Source of the DNA: Polyangiaceae bacterium
Lineage (GTDB): Bacteria > Myxococcota_A > Polyangia > Polyangiales > Polyangiaceae
Length of the DNA: 64,000 nt
Reading direction: 5' to 3'
NCBI GenBank assembly: GCA_016715885.1
Contig: JADJXL010000021.1
Location: 62,001 to 126,000, forward strand
Shown here: positions 43,537-53,536 of the stretch, piece after piece
Position numbering within the stretch: position 1 is the first letter of the stretch
Layout: every line of letters starts with the position of its first letter
Translations under genes and position numbers: made by a program
The notes under the pieces: generated by a model
Databases searched by the model: none
Seen by the model: the letters and a program-made list of their open reading frames with translations, nothing else
Told to the model about the DNA's origin: nothing

Positions 43537-45507
43537 ATGAGGCAACTTTTTGCGATGCGTGGCTCGTGCGTACCGGTGATGGCTTTGGGCTTGCTCGTGG
43601 CGGGATGCTCGGAGCCCGCGACGACGGCGGCGATTGATTGTAGTAAGGCCGCGGCGGAATTGGTGGCCGAGGGTTGTGATCCCCTTGCGCCGATGCAATG
43701 CGGATTTCCGTTTCCCTCGAATTTTTGGCTCGCCGAAGACCGAGCGACCGTCACGGGTGGTCGCGTGGCGTTCGGCGCATCGACGCTGCCGGTCGCATCG
43801 GGCCACGGGCCGCTCGATCCCAAATGGTGGGCCGATAGCGATGGTTTTTCTGGTGGGCAGCCGGCGCTTGCGCATCTGCCGGGCGCGACGACGACGGGGC
43901 TTCCAACGCAAAATAGCATTGAGCTGTCGCTTTCGGACGCTTCTCCCACGGTCATCATCGACGCTGAAACGGGCGAACGAATTGCGCATTTTTCGGAGCT
44001 CGACATGAGCATTCCGCAGGAAGAAAACGAAGAGCGGGCGTTCATCGTGCGGCCCGTCGTGCGCCTTCGCGATGCGACTCGTTACATCGTTGCCATTCGT
44101 CACGTCGTGGACGTGGACGGTAACGAGATTGCACCGTCACCTGCATTTGCCGCATTGCGTGATGGATCGGCCTCGTGCGAGCCGTCGATTGATGCGCGCC
44201 GCACGATGTACGAGGACATTTTTGCCAAACTCGAAAAAGCGGGCGTGCCTCGGACCGATTTGCAGCTTGCATGGGACTTTACGACGTCGAGCCGTGAAAA
44301 CAACACGCGGTGGCTCGTGGCCATGCGTGACGATGCTTTGGCCAAAGTCGGGACGCTTGGGCCCGATTACACGCTCACGACGACGGAAGAATTCACCGAG
44401 GCACAAAATGCACATATTTGGCGGCGTTTCGTGGGGACGATGAAGGTGCCGCTTTATTTGGACGACCCGGGTCCGAAGGGCAAGCTGGTATTTGACGAAA
44501 ATGGTTTGCCCAAGCAGAATGGATGGGCGGATTACGAATTCGTGGTGCACGTGCCACATGTCGCGAAATCGGGGCAAAAGCTTTCGCTCGTGCAGAACGG
44601 TCATGGGCTTTTGGGGTCCAAGTTCGAGGGCGGAAATGGGTATCTCGGCGAATTTGCCAACAAATTTGGATACGTGGCATTTTCCGTGGATCTCATTGGA
44701 ATGGCCAGCGAAGACGTTGCCACCATTACCGATGCCATCGTTTCCGACGCCGGCGCATTCCGCAACGCGGTTGATCGTCAACATCAAGGCATCTTGAACA
44801 GCCTGCTTGCGATGCGAATGATGTCGGGCAGGTTCGTAAACGAGGAGCTCGTCCAGGTGAATGGGCAAAGCGCCATCGATCCCGCGCAAAGGTTTTACCG
44901 AGGCGATAGCCAAGGCGGCATTTTCGGTACGACGTACATGTCCGTTTCGACCGATGTGACGCGGGGCCTCGTGAGCGTCCCCGGCATGCCTTATACCATG
45001 TTGCTCGATCGCAGCACCGACTTCCAACCGTTTTTCTTGTTCATGAAAAGCGCGTATCAAACGGGACGCAACATTCAGCTCATCGAAGGGCTCATGCAAA
45101 TGCTTTGGGACCGGACCGAACCCAGCGGATATGCGCCGTACATGCGGGAAAACATGCTCCCGAATACGCCCGAGCACGAGCTACTGATTCACGTCGCCAT
45201 TGGAGATTACCAAGTCACGCCGCTCGGTGCGCACATCATCGCGCGCACGGTTGGCGCGAAAAACCTATTGCCCGTCAATCGCAGCGTGTGGGGCATCGAC
45301 GAGGCGAACGCGCCGCTGCAAGGAGCGGCCATCGTCGAATACGAGTTTGGTTTGCCGCCGGCTCCCGAGACAAACACGCCCACCAAAGGCAACGACGACC
45401 CGCACGGTACCGTGCGTCACCTCGATCCGTCGTACAAGCAAGCCGACAAATTTTTCCGGACCGGCATCATCGATGCATTCTGCGATGGTGCATGTGATCC
45501 CGAATGA
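43537..45507 (+). CDS. Lipoprotein alpha/beta hydrolase
   Basis: 656 residues from the ATG at 43537 (a TTG at 43519 is less likely). The signal ends in GLLVAGC (Cys24), so it is lipid-anchored. The N-terminal half (to about 300) is a mixed beta domain with an early Cys pattern (CDPLAPMQCGFPFPS). The C-terminal half has an alpha/beta-hydrolase pattern: VVHVPHVAKSGQKLSLVQNGHGLLG (oxyanion region), RGDSQGGIFGTTYM (nucleophile Ser in GDSQGG), and an HxH-like end (HVAIGDYQVTPLGAH). An outer-membrane or periplasmic esterase or lipase is likely. No partner genes are obvious. Confidence 0.8.
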   Translation: MRQLFAMRGSCVPVMALGLLVAGCSEPATTAAIDCSKAAAELVAEGCDPLAPMQCGFPFPSNFWLAEDRATVTGGRVAFGASTLPVASGHGPLDPKWWADSDGFSGGQPALAHLPGATTTGLPTQNSIELSLSDASPTVIIDAETGERIAHFSELDMSIPQEENEERAFIVRPVVRLRDATRYIVAIRHVVDVDGNEIAPSPAFAALRDGSASCEPSIDARRTMYEDIFAKLEKAGVPRTDLQLAWDFTTSSRENNTRWLVAMRDDALAKVGTLGPDYTLTTTEEFTEAQNAHIWRRFVGTMKVPLYLDDPGPKGKLVFDENGLPKQNGWADYEFVVHVPHVAKSGQKLSLVQNGHGLLGSKFEGGNGYLGEFANKFGYVAFSVDLIGMASEDVATITDAIVSDAGAFRNAVDRQHQGILNSLLAMRMMSGRFVNEELVQVNGQSAIDPAQRFYRGDSQGGIFGTTYMSVSTDVTRGLVSVPGMPYTMLLDRSTDFQPFFLFMKSAYQTGRNIQLIEGLMQMLWDRTEPSGYAPYMRENMLPNTPEHELLIHVAIGDYQVTPLGAHIIARTVGAKNLLPVNRSVWGIDEANAPLQGAAIVEYEFGLPPAPETNTPTKGNDDPHGTVRHLDPSYKQADKFFRTGIIDAFCDGACDPE

Positions 45508-45681
45508 GCAATGCATCGAGCAAGGATGGCGCCGTGGCGGTGGGTACATGGATGTCGCGGTTTTACGTCTCACGGCACGTTCGCCAAGAGAGCGGGCTCT
45601 CGGTCGCGATTAGGTAAAAATCGCCTCGGGAGTTGCACAAGACCTTGTCGTATCGTGCGGTTCGGGTGATAACCGGAAGGC

Positions 45682-47028
45682 ATGGGCACGAGCAGCGACC
45701 GGGGACAGTTCAACAGGCGCGTACTCGTCATCGATGATCAGCGCTCGATCCACGAAGATTTTCGTAAGATCCTGGTCGGTGATGCCGAGGCGGTCGATCT
45801 GGACGCGATGGAAGCCGCCGTTTTCGGGATTCGGGCGCCCGAGCCGAGGCGAATCCGGTTCGAGGTTGACAGCGCGTACCAGGGAGCCGAAGCGATCGAG
45901 AAAATTCGACGAGCTCGTGCGGAAAAACGCCCTTATGCGCTCGTGTTCGTCGATGTGCGCATGCCTCCCGGATTCGATGGAGTCGAAACGTTGGCGGTGA
46001 TTTTCGAGGAAGACCAGGACATTCAGGCGGTCCTGTGTACGGCGTATTCGGATTGGTCGTGGAGCGCGATTGCGGAGCGGATTGACAACGAGGGGCGGTT
46101 TCTCATTTTGAAGAAACCTTTCGACGCCGCGGAGGTTCGTCAGATGGCGGCTGCCATGACGATGAAATGGTCCGAGCAAGCGGCGCTTCATGCGGCATAT
46201 CGGCGCCAGGAGCTGCTACACGAGGCGACGCGGCTGCTCGTGCGCGCGTCTTCGCCGCGAGCCTGCGGGCCGGCGCTCGTCGAATTGATTGCAAAATCGC
46301 TCGAATGGCCATTCGTGGCGCTGTGGTCATGCGCTGGCGGCACCAGATTCGAATGTCTCGGGGCGTTTGCGGATGCGACGCAGAGTGCCATTGCGGAATT
46401 ATGCGCGTCGACCTTGTCGCTCGAAGACGCTGCACGCGTGTTGCCCAAAGAATCGTTGATTACATCGACATTTCACGCATTCCCATCGGAGCAGCGAGAC
46501 GAGCGTGCCGGACTCGCAAAAAGTGCGGGGCTTTGCGGGGCGCTCCTGGTCCCCGCGCGCGCGGGGGAGCGTGATCTGGGGGTGCTCGAAATGTGGCGCG
46601 CCACGAAGACCGCGCCCGATCGCGGCGAATTGGCGCTCATTGAAGAGCTGTGTTCGAGGCTCGGCCACTTTTTGGATCGCGCACACATGCTCGAATCGCT
46701 CGCACAGCGCGAGGCATCATTGCGAGCGCTGCTCATGGCATTGCCGGACACTGTATTTCATGTGGGCCGCGATGGTCGGACGGTAGCGCCGCGACCAGGC
46801 CGCGAGGGGGCATTGCCCGATTGGGTAGCATTCACGAATTTGCTCGATCTCGTTCCTTCGCACGAACATCCGCGTTTGCTCGAGGCGCTCGTTCGCGCCA
46901 TGGACACGGGTTCGGTGCAGCAATTCAGCTTTTCACCGGGCCTCGACGGGCGCAAGTACGATGCCCGCATTGCCCCGATGCTGGAAACTTCGGCCATCGT
47001 GGTCCTTCGCGACGTGACGCCTTATTGA
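45682..47028 (+). CDS. Response regulator with GAF and C-terminal sensory domain
   Basis: 448 residues with a GGAAGG ribosome-binding site. The N-terminal receiver domain has DDQRSIHEDFRKIL, the phospho-acceptor Asp91 (VFVDVRMPPGFDG) and Lys144/145 (ILKKPFD); an insertion at about 35-60 is typical of the DDQ-IHEDF subgroup. A coiled linker leads to a GAF domain (about 190-340) and a C-terminal PAS-like segment (LLMALPDTVFHVGRDGRTV). No output DNA-binding or kinase domain is present. Its stop lies inside the end of the convergent giant kinase gene (7-bp overlap). A signalling role with that kinase is likely. Confidence 0.85.
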   Translation: MGTSSDRGQFNRRVLVIDDQRSIHEDFRKILVGDAEAVDLDAMEAAVFGIRAPEPRRIRFEVDSAYQGAEAIEKIRRARAEKRPYALVFVDVRMPPGFDGVETLAVIFEEDQDIQAVLCTAYSDWSWSAIAERIDNEGRFLILKKPFDAAEVRQMAAAMTMKWSEQAALHAAYRRQELLHEATRLLVRASSPRACGPALVELIAKSLEWPFVALWSCAGGTRFECLGAFADATQSAIAELCASTLSLEDAARVLPKESLITSTFHAFPSEQRDERAGLAKSAGLCGALLVPARAGERDLGVLEMWRATKTAPDRGELALIEELCSRLGHFLDRAHMLESLAQREASLRALLMALPDTVFHVGRDGRTVAPRPGREGALPDWVAFTNLLDLVPSHEHPRLLEALVRAMDTGSVQQFSFSPGLDGRKYDARIAPMLETSAIVVLRDVTPY

Positions 47029-50000
47029 CGGCGCATGTCTTTTGGTGGCAATAGCAGCGTGAATGTCGCGCCGCGCCCCACGCCGTCGCTTTGAGCGATG
47101 ATTTCACCGCCCATGCTTCTTGCGGCAATGGCGCAGGAATGCAAACCGAATCCGTGACCACCGGCGCGCGTGGTAAATCCGAACGTGAATAAGCGCGGCA
47201 TGACGTCGGGAGCAATGCCGCAACCCGTATCTCGAACGGTGAAACCCAAGCGGTCGCCGTTTTCCACGCGAGCGGACACGATGAGGCTTTTCTCGTGGTC
47301 GTCACTCGTGGCCAAAAGTGCATGACCAGCATTGGAAATCAAGTTGACCAATATCTGCAATACTCGATGTTTCTCGAGTGGCCATGAAGTGACGGACGAA
47401 TGGATGTCCCGCGTGATTTCGATATCGTTCGTTTTTGCTTCGAGCGCGCTGATACGAATGGCGTCTTCGACCAATTCTGAAATCATGACGTCATCGAAAA
47501 GACGCGTAGCGCCCGCGACCGATTGCTGAAGGGAAACGATGTCACGAATGTGCCCGACGTGTTTGTAGACGCGTCCAAGGTCTTCGAGATTGGAGCGGCG
47601 TTCTTCCTCGAGACGTTTGGCGAGCGCATCGAGAAGGTCGGGCACGGATTGGGCGCGCGGATCGCTCGAGAAAAATGCGGGCAAGTCATTCTTGTGCTCG
47701 GAAACGAGTCTCGCGACGCGTTCGATTGTGCCAATGCGTGAATCCTGCAGGCGAGCCAGGACCACGTCCGCGCTGACGCTGACGCTGTTGAGGGCATTGC
47801 CTACGTTGTGCAAGACATTCGTCGCAATTTCGGCCATGCCCGCGCGGTGTGCCGTATCGACGAGCCGCCTTTGAGCTTCTTCGAGCTCCTGCGTCCGTTG
47901 ACGCACGCGCCGGTCGAGCTCTCGGTACAAAAGTGCATTGTCAATTGAAACGGCTGCTTGCGCGGCAAGGATGCGTATGAGCTCCAGCCGTTCCTTTGAA
48001 AATACCGACGGGAGGCGTCGGTGTTCGAGCAACAGCAGGCCGAGCAATTTGCCATGATTCGCAATGGGGACGCAGGCGAGCGCGCGCGGACGGTGACGGA
48101 CGACATAACGATCGGCCGCGAATCGAGCGTCGATCAGGGCGTCATTGACGATGGCCGCTTCACCGGCGCGCAAGACGAGCCGAGCGAGTGAAGATGGCAA
48201 AATGTCATCGCAATTTTCGAGTGGAATGTTCGTCATTCGTGGCGTTTCGTCCGCATCGCTTCGTCCGCTCGCGACGAGCACGGGATCGCCATGTTGAAGC
48301 AGGATGAAGTGTCCTCGTTCGGCGCCGGCGTCGGCGAGCAGCACGCGGAGTACGGTGGAAACGAGTTTGTCGAGGACGATTTCTTCGGAAATACTTCGAG
48401 TTGCTCGAAGCACTGCTGCAATGTCGAGGGTGGTGTGTAATGTACGATTGGCCGTGGACGTGGCGGGCGTCGTGGTTGCGCGATGTTCTGCCGAGGGGCC
48501 TTCGAGCGCGCGCAATTCGGGGAATGCTTGTTCGAGCGCGCGGACTTTGCCGGTCGCGCCCCAGCGCGCGTAAGCGTCACGCGCGGCGCGCAAGTATGCG
48601 GCGGCGGGCGTCGTGAGCCCGCGTTGCCGATAAAATTGCGCGGCGAGCTCGGCGGCGAGCGCTTCGACGTGGGGAAATCGGGCAGATCTGGCTGCGGCAA
48701 TGGCAGATTCATAAAGTTTTTCTGCATGAAAAATTCGGCCATCGATGCGAGCCAGCTCGGCGCTCAACAGATCGCGTCGGCAGGCGAAATTGTCCGGACA
48801 ATATTCGGCCCAGGCTTCGAATTGCTGCTGGCTAGTCAATAAGGCTTTTCGGCGTGCTGGGCGTATGCTATCCAGCGCACGTTCCCACGTCATTGCTGCA
48901 GCAATGGCGTAAAAAAACAAATGCTCGGCAAGCTCCGCTTCGCTCGTAAAGGTGGAGAGCATCCTATCGGCAATCTCGGCCGCGGCGACGGCTTCGTCGA
49001 ATTGACCACCGAAAACTCGAGCTTCCGCTTTGCGAATGTAATACCAGCAAACGACGAGACCCATTTGGCTCGTCGCAATACGCTGCTCGAATGCGGCTTC
49101 GTCGAAATCAGGACCGTCGAACGAACCTACTCGAACCGTGGTGCCGCGGAGGGAAGCGACGAGGCGCTTTTGCGTAACGACGATGTCGACGATGTTCTGA
49201 TCCCGCGCTCGCTCTACGAAATCGCCCAATCGTTCGGATTCCCGCCATACTTCGTCCAGGGGATCTCCGCACACGAGCATGTTCGTCAGCAAGTGATTGC
49301 ATGTATAGCAAGAAAAAATGAGGTCGCCGTTTTCTTGACCCGCGTGCAGCCCTTCGAACAAATATCGTCGATTGTCGCGATAATGACGACCATAGGCGTT
49401 CACGATATCCCCGAACATGAGGCCGAGCTTGGCTCGAAATGCCGGAAGATTGCGTCGCTCCATCAGATCCCAGCCAAATTTCCCAGCGAGCCATCCGAGC
49501 CGATATTGACCCGCGGTTCGGTCGACGAGGAGCGCCCCCAAATAGCCGAAAGCTGCGGCGGATTCATCCGTGACGCCGCCGCGCAACGTCATGTCGACCA
49601 TCGTGACCACGACGGTCGCATAGAGCCCCTTGTGCGTAAAAAGCGTCGGAGGCGCAATTTCGAGCAGAATCGACATCGCCGCGCGTTTGTTCGGATCCGT
49701 CATCGACTCCAAATCCGCGAGCGTCTCGAGCGGGCACGTTTCGAGCTTGGCGATGACCGATTGCAGGCGTTGCGCTACTTCATCAGGCGTTGGGCTTGGC
49801 GAAAGTTCGATGCCAAACTTTCGCAATGCTTCGAGACCGGCGCTGGCGGCATCCGCCGGACGTCCCATTGAAGTGTAAATGCCAATGAGCGTGCGGTAGA
49901 CGTCTGCTTTGTCCGGACCCTCCGGAACGCGCTTCATGAGCTCTTTGCAAAGTTTTTCCGCCTCGGAAAACTCGCTGCTCAAAAAATCACATTCTGCTTT

Positions 50001-52313
50001 GAGTATGCAGAGCTCGCGCATCGTGCCTGGCGCGTCGTCCCACCCGGAAGGACCAAGCGCTTCGATGCCGATCGACAAGCATTGGGATGCCGTACGGAAT
50101 GCGCATGAGCGTCGTGCGCGCTGCGCTGCCCGCAATTCGAGATCTGCAAGCTGTCGCCGTTCTGCGACGTCGTTCATTGCAGTCAAACCCCGCCCCAATT
50201 GCGAAACGATGTCGAATATGCGGGCATCGAGCGCTGCGGGGGGCGTATCTGCCAAAATGGCACGCCCGAGCGCCCGATGCGTCCTGGGTCGCTCATCTTC
50301 CGCAATTCGCTCGTACGCTGCTTGCTGCACGCGGTCGTGAGAAAACTCGTAGCCCTCCGCGACGCGCAAAACGAGGTGGTCACGCACGGCTGCGGCAAGG
50401 TCGCCCGAGATTTGTTCCTCCGTTCGATGCGAAGCGACCGCAAGATCGCGCGTGGTCACGGCATTGCCGATACACGCCGCAATTTCCAATGCGTACTGCG
50501 CATGTGACGGAAGACGCTCGATGTGCCCCGTGAGAAGCTCGACGACGTTGTCCGCATATTTTCGCTCGCGAATGACGCCGAGATCCCAGCGCCACGTTGC
50601 CGCAGCGGAATCGAAAACAATCAAACCATCGCGGTGCAAGTCTCGGAGAAAGCGGATCGCAAAAAAAGGATTTCCGTGCGTCTTTTCATGCACGAGATGT
50701 GCCAAACCTCGCGCTCGATCTCCGTCGACGTAAAAAATGTCCTGTACGAGCTCTTCCAAGTTTTGCTCGGGCAAACCCGTGAGCGAAATCCTTTCGATAC
50801 GCGTGCCTTCGTTTTCCATGTCGGCAAGCGTGAGCATGAGCGGATGCGTCGGATTCACTTCGTTGTCACGATATGCTCCGACGACCAAGACATGCCCCAC
50901 GTCACGCTGCGTGAGCACCGAATGGAGCACGCGCAAACTGGCTGGGTCGGCCCATTGAAGGTCGTCGAAAAAAAGGACGAGTGGGTGCTCGGCCGGGGCA
51001 ATGGTGGCGAAAAATCGCCCGAGCGCTGCGTGCAGGCGTGCTCGCGCTTCTGCAGGCGGCAGTTCTGCAATGGGAGGCGGACTGCCAAGGAGCGTCCCGA
51101 AACGAGGGCTGAGGTCGACGATGACACGGGCGCTCGGACCAAGCGCGGTGCGCAAGCTCTTGCGAAGCATGTCGAAATGCGCATCGCTATCGCCCAAGAG
51201 CTGGAGTGCCAGCTCGTCGAGCGCTTGCGCGAGCGTGGTGTATGGTATGTCGCGCCGAACCTGATCGAATTTGCCCGAGGCAAACCTGCCGCGCGCTTTG
51301 GCAATGGGCCGGCGAAGCTCGTGAATGAGTGACGACTTGCCGATGCCGGAATAACCAGCCACGAGAACGAGTGAGCTGCTGGCACTTGGCTGAGTTATTC
51401 GTTCGAATGCGGCGAGGAGCGTTTGGATTTCTTTGTCCCGACCATAGACGCGCAGCGGAATCCGAAATCGTTCCGGGACGTCGTATTGACCTACGGTCAA
51501 TGCAGCGCAGTGCCCGTTTTGGTCCAAGCTATCCAGGCACGCGGTGAGATCGCGCCGCAATCCCGACGCGCTCTGGTAGCGTTCATCCGGAGACTTGGCG
51601 AGCAGCTTACGTACGATGGCGTCAACCGATTCCGGCACTTCGGGGGGTAGGGGAGGCGGGTCTTTGGCAATGTGGCCATGCACGATTTCGAGCGGATCGG
51701 GTGAATCGAAGGGAAGCCGTCCGGAAAGCAATTCGTACAAGGTGACGCCGAGTGAATAATAATCGGTACGATAATCCACGAGCTGTTCGGTGCGCCCCGT
51801 TTGCTCGGGCGAAATATACGCAAGCGTGCCGCCCATGGCTGCTGCGCGAGGCAAGTCGTCTTCACCTTCGGGCAATCGTTCGGCAATGCTGAAGTCCGTG
51901 AGAAAAACCGATCGTCTCTTTGCGTCGAGGCAAAAGTTCGACGGCTTGATGTCCTTGTGCACGAGTCGCACGCCGTGCACTTCGGCCACGGCGTCGACCA
52001 TTTGCAGGGCAAAATTCAATAGGTTTGGCAGAGATAATCGATTGTGGATGCACGAAACGAGCGACTCGCCGCCGACGTCTTGGCTGATGAGCACCGGGCC
52101 GTCGGGTCCGGATTCGAGCGCGATGGGGCGCACGGTGCGTATGCCGGGCAAACCTCGAGTGACCGCGAATTCTTGGCGAAGTCTTTCGGCATCTTCGGGG
52201 CGCCGCGCGGTTTTGACGACGACGAGCGTGCTGTCGGCTTCGCGAATCGCTCGGGTGACGATCGAACGTGGACCGACTGCAATGGGATCGAGGAGGCGAT
52301 AACCGGGAAGCAT
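47022..52313 (-). CDS. Giant Ser/Thr kinase-AAA-GAF-histidine kinase
   Basis: 1763 residues. Residues 1-265 form a Ser/Thr protein kinase starting almost at Met1: Lys34 (VVVKTA), HKDIKPSN (119-126), and DFS instead of DFG (140-142), then GGTLAYISPEQTG. An AAA-type ATPase follows (Walker A GYSGIGKSS at about 320-328; Walker B LFFDDLQWADP about 455). A long helical region (about 600-1290) resembles tetratricopeptide-like repeats. A GAF domain spans about 1300-1455. A histidine-kinase module ends the protein: VLHNVGNALNSV (H-box, about 1500), ILVNLISNAGHAL (N-box), DTGCGI and GFGLHSC (G-boxes). Such kinases process several signals, probably at the membrane or in the cytoplasm. HKD and DFS suggest altered or weak Ser/Thr kinase activity. 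Confidence 0.9.
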   Translation of the reverse strand: MLPGYRLLDPIAVGPRSIVTRAIREADSTLVVVKTARRPEDAERLRQEFAVTRGLPGIRTVRPIALESGPDGPVLISQDVGGESLVSCIHNRLSLPNLLNFALQMVDAVAEVHGVRLVHKDIKPSNFCLDAKRRSVFLTDFSIAERLPEGEDDLPRAAAMGGTLAYISPEQTGRTEQLVDYRTDYYSLGVTLYELLSGRLPFDSPDPLEIVHGHIAKDPPPLPPEVPESVDAIVRKLLAKSPDERYQSASGLRRDLTACLDSLDQNGHCAALTVGQYDVPERFRIPLRVYGRDKEIQTLLAAFERITQPSASSSLVLVAGYSGIGKSSLIHELRRPIAKARGRFASGKFDQVRRDIPYTTLAQALDELALQLLGDSDAHFDMLRKSLRTALGPSARVIVDLSPRFGTLLGSPPPIAELPPAEARARLHAALGRFFATIAPAEHPLVLFFDDLQWADPASLRVLHSVLTQRDVGHVLVVGAYRDNEVNPTHPLMLTLADMENEGTRIERISLTGLPEQNLEELVQDIFYVDGDRARGLAHLVHEKTHGNPFFAIRFLRDLHRDGLIVFDSAAATWRWDLGVIRERKYADNVVELLTGHIERLPSHAQYALEIAACIGNAVTTRDLAVASHRTEEQISGDLAAAVRDHLVLRVAEGYEFSHDRVQQAAYERIAEDERPRTHRALGRAILADTPPAALDARIFDIVSQLGRGLTAMNDVAERRQLADLELRAAQRARRSCAFRTASQCLSIGIEALGPSGWDDAPGTMRELCILKAECDFLSSEFSEAEKLCKELMKRVPEGPDKADVYRTLIGIYTSMGRPADAASAGLEALRKFGIELSPSPTPDEVAQRLQSVIAKLETCPLETLADLESMTDPNKRAAMSILLEIAPPTLFTHKGLYATVVVTMVDMTLRGGVTDESAAAFGYLGALLVDRTAGQYRLGWLAGKFGWDLMERRNLPAFRAKLGLMFGDIVNAYGRHYRDNRRYLFEGLHAGQENGDLIFSCYTCNHLLTNMLVCGDPLDEVWRESERLGDFVERARDQNIVDIVVTQKRLVASLRGTTVRVGSFDGPDFDEAAFEQRIATSQMGLVVCWYYIRKAEARVFGGQFDEAVAAAEIADRMLSTFTSEAELAEHLFFYAIAAAMTWERALDSIRPARRKALLTSQQQFEAWAEYCPDNFACRRDLLSAELARIDGRIFHAEKLYESAIAAARSARFPHVEALAAELAAQFYRQRGLTTPAAAYLRAARDAYARWGATGKVRALEQAFPELRALEGPSAEHRATTTPATSTANRTLHTTLDIAAVLRATRSISEEIVLDKLVSTVLRVLLADAGAERGHFILLQHGDPVLVASGRSDADETPRMTNIPLENCDDILPSSLARLVLRAGEAAIVNDALIDARFAADRYVVRHRPRALACVPIANHGKLLGLLLLEHRRLPSVFSKERLELIRILAAQAAVSIDNALLYRELDRRVRQRTQELEEAQRRLVDTAHRAGMAEIATNVLHNVGNALNSVSVSADVVLARLQDSRIGTIERVARLVSEHKNDLPAFFSSDPRAQSVPDLLDALAKRLEEERRSNLEDLGRVYKHVGHIRDIVSLQQSVAGATRLFDDVMISELVEDAIRISALEAKTNDIEITRDIHSSVTSWPLEKHRVLQILVNLISNAGHALLATSDDHEKSLIVSARVENGDRLGFTVRDTGCGIAPDVMPRLFTFGFTTRAGGHGFGLHSCAIAARSMGGEIIAQSDGVGRGATFTLLLPPKDMRRQ

Positions 52314-52407
52314 CGTAGAATGCCACCTCGATGGCTGGACAAGGGGACTCTGGACCGACGGACGTTTGAACGAAGCGGTCTACGAACGAGTTTCGTGACG
52401 TTCAGGG

Positions 52408-53517
52408 TTAGTCGCACACGTTGTTGGTGCACGAATTGCTGAAGCACTCGCTCGCCTGCGTGCACGGATCACCCGTGTTCTTGACGCAGACCTTGCCCGC
52501 GCTGCACTTGGCGCTGGCGCAATCCGTGGGGCCTGTGCACTGCGCACCGAGCGCGCCTTTGCAGCCGCCGAGGCCCGTGCAGGCAAGACTGTTGGCGCCG
52601 AGGCACGACATCCCATTGCCGTAATTGTCATCCTCGCCGTATTTCGGAATGAACTCGCACGTGCCCACGCTCGTGGGAAGATCACAGGCTTCACAAGCAG
52701 CATCGCATGCGCTGTTGCAGCAGATTCCATCGGCGCAGAAGAGATTCGAGCCGCAATCCTGAATGACGTTGCACTTTTGGCCTTGGATGCAAGCTGGGCA
52801 TCTATCGCCGCCGCAATCGATGTCGGATTCGTCACCATTCCGGATGCTGTCGTCGCATCGGAAGCACGTATTCGACTTGGGATCGCAGAAAATCCCCATG
52901 GGACCGCAATCCGCATTCGTATTGCATTCGACGCACGTGCCTTCGCCGTCGCACGAATTCCCGCCGCCCGTCGTACACGCCGTTCCTTGTGGCGCGGGCG
53001 TGCTCACGGGCGAGCCATTCATGCACGACGTGAATTGGCAATCGATGAACGGAACGTCGTTATCGTCACTGACGACTTTTTCACCGCCCTGGCCGTCGCA
53101 TTGAATTTCCTTGCAATCGTTGGGAATTTGCGTTGGAAGCTTCTGCCCATTGGGAGAAGGCGTCTGCCGGCAGATTTTGTCGAGGTCGCATGCCCATGGC
53201 AGGCATGGCGTCGAAACGCCGCATTGATCGGGTGTCGTGCAGCCGCCGCAATCGCCCGTCGCGGTGCAGATCAAATCATTGTTCAATCCGCAAGGAAGGC
53301 CCGCCATGACGACGTGCGCATTCGGCTGCCCTTCACATCCTTCGAGCGTGCAGGGATCGCCGTCGTCCGCAGCAGGCGTGCATTGACCTTTGAGCGCGGG
53401 ATCTTCCCCGGTGCGGGCCAAATTGTCCACTTCGTTGGAACAACCGGGATTTTGAAGCCCAGCCAATCCCAAGAATCCAAGCAAAAGCATCCAAGTCGTG
53501 CGATTCGTCGGCCGCAT
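52408..53517 (-). CDS. Cys-rich secreted protein with repeated CGG/CxC motifs
   Basis: 369 residues from the ATG at 53517. The N-terminus is hydrophobic (MLLLGFLGLAGLQNPGC); the Cys could be a lipoprotein Cys, but the lipobox is imperfect. The mature part has over 40 Cys in short loops (e.g. CDDSIRNGDESDIDCGG; CPACIQGQKCNVIQDCGSNLFCADGICC; ACEACDLPTSVGTCEF), the pattern of Cys-rich proteins common in Sorangium-type myxobacteria. Many disulphides imply an extracellular or periplasmic location. It lies 19 bases after the PEGA protein gene and probably shares its operon. Function unknown. Confidence 0.75.
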   Translation of the reverse strand: MRPTNRTTWMLLLGFLGLAGLQNPGCSNEVDNLARTGEDPALKGQCTPAADDGDPCTLEGCEGQPNAHVVMAGLPCGLNNDLICTATGDCGGCTTPDQCGVSTPCLPWACDLDKICRQTPSPNGQKLPTQIPNDCKEIQCDGQGGEKVVSDDNDVPFIDCQFTSCMNGSPVSTPAPQGTACTTGGGNSCDGEGTCVECNTNADCGPMGIFCDPKSNTCFRCDDSIRNGDESDIDCGGDRCPACIQGQKCNVIQDCGSNLFCADGICCNSACDAACEACDLPTSVGTCEFIPKYGEDDNYGNGMSCLGANSLACTGLGGCKGALGAQCTGPTDCASAKCSAGKVCVKNTGDPCTQASECFSNSCTNNVCD

Positions 53518-53536
53518 GTCAGGTTCTCCGTCTCGC

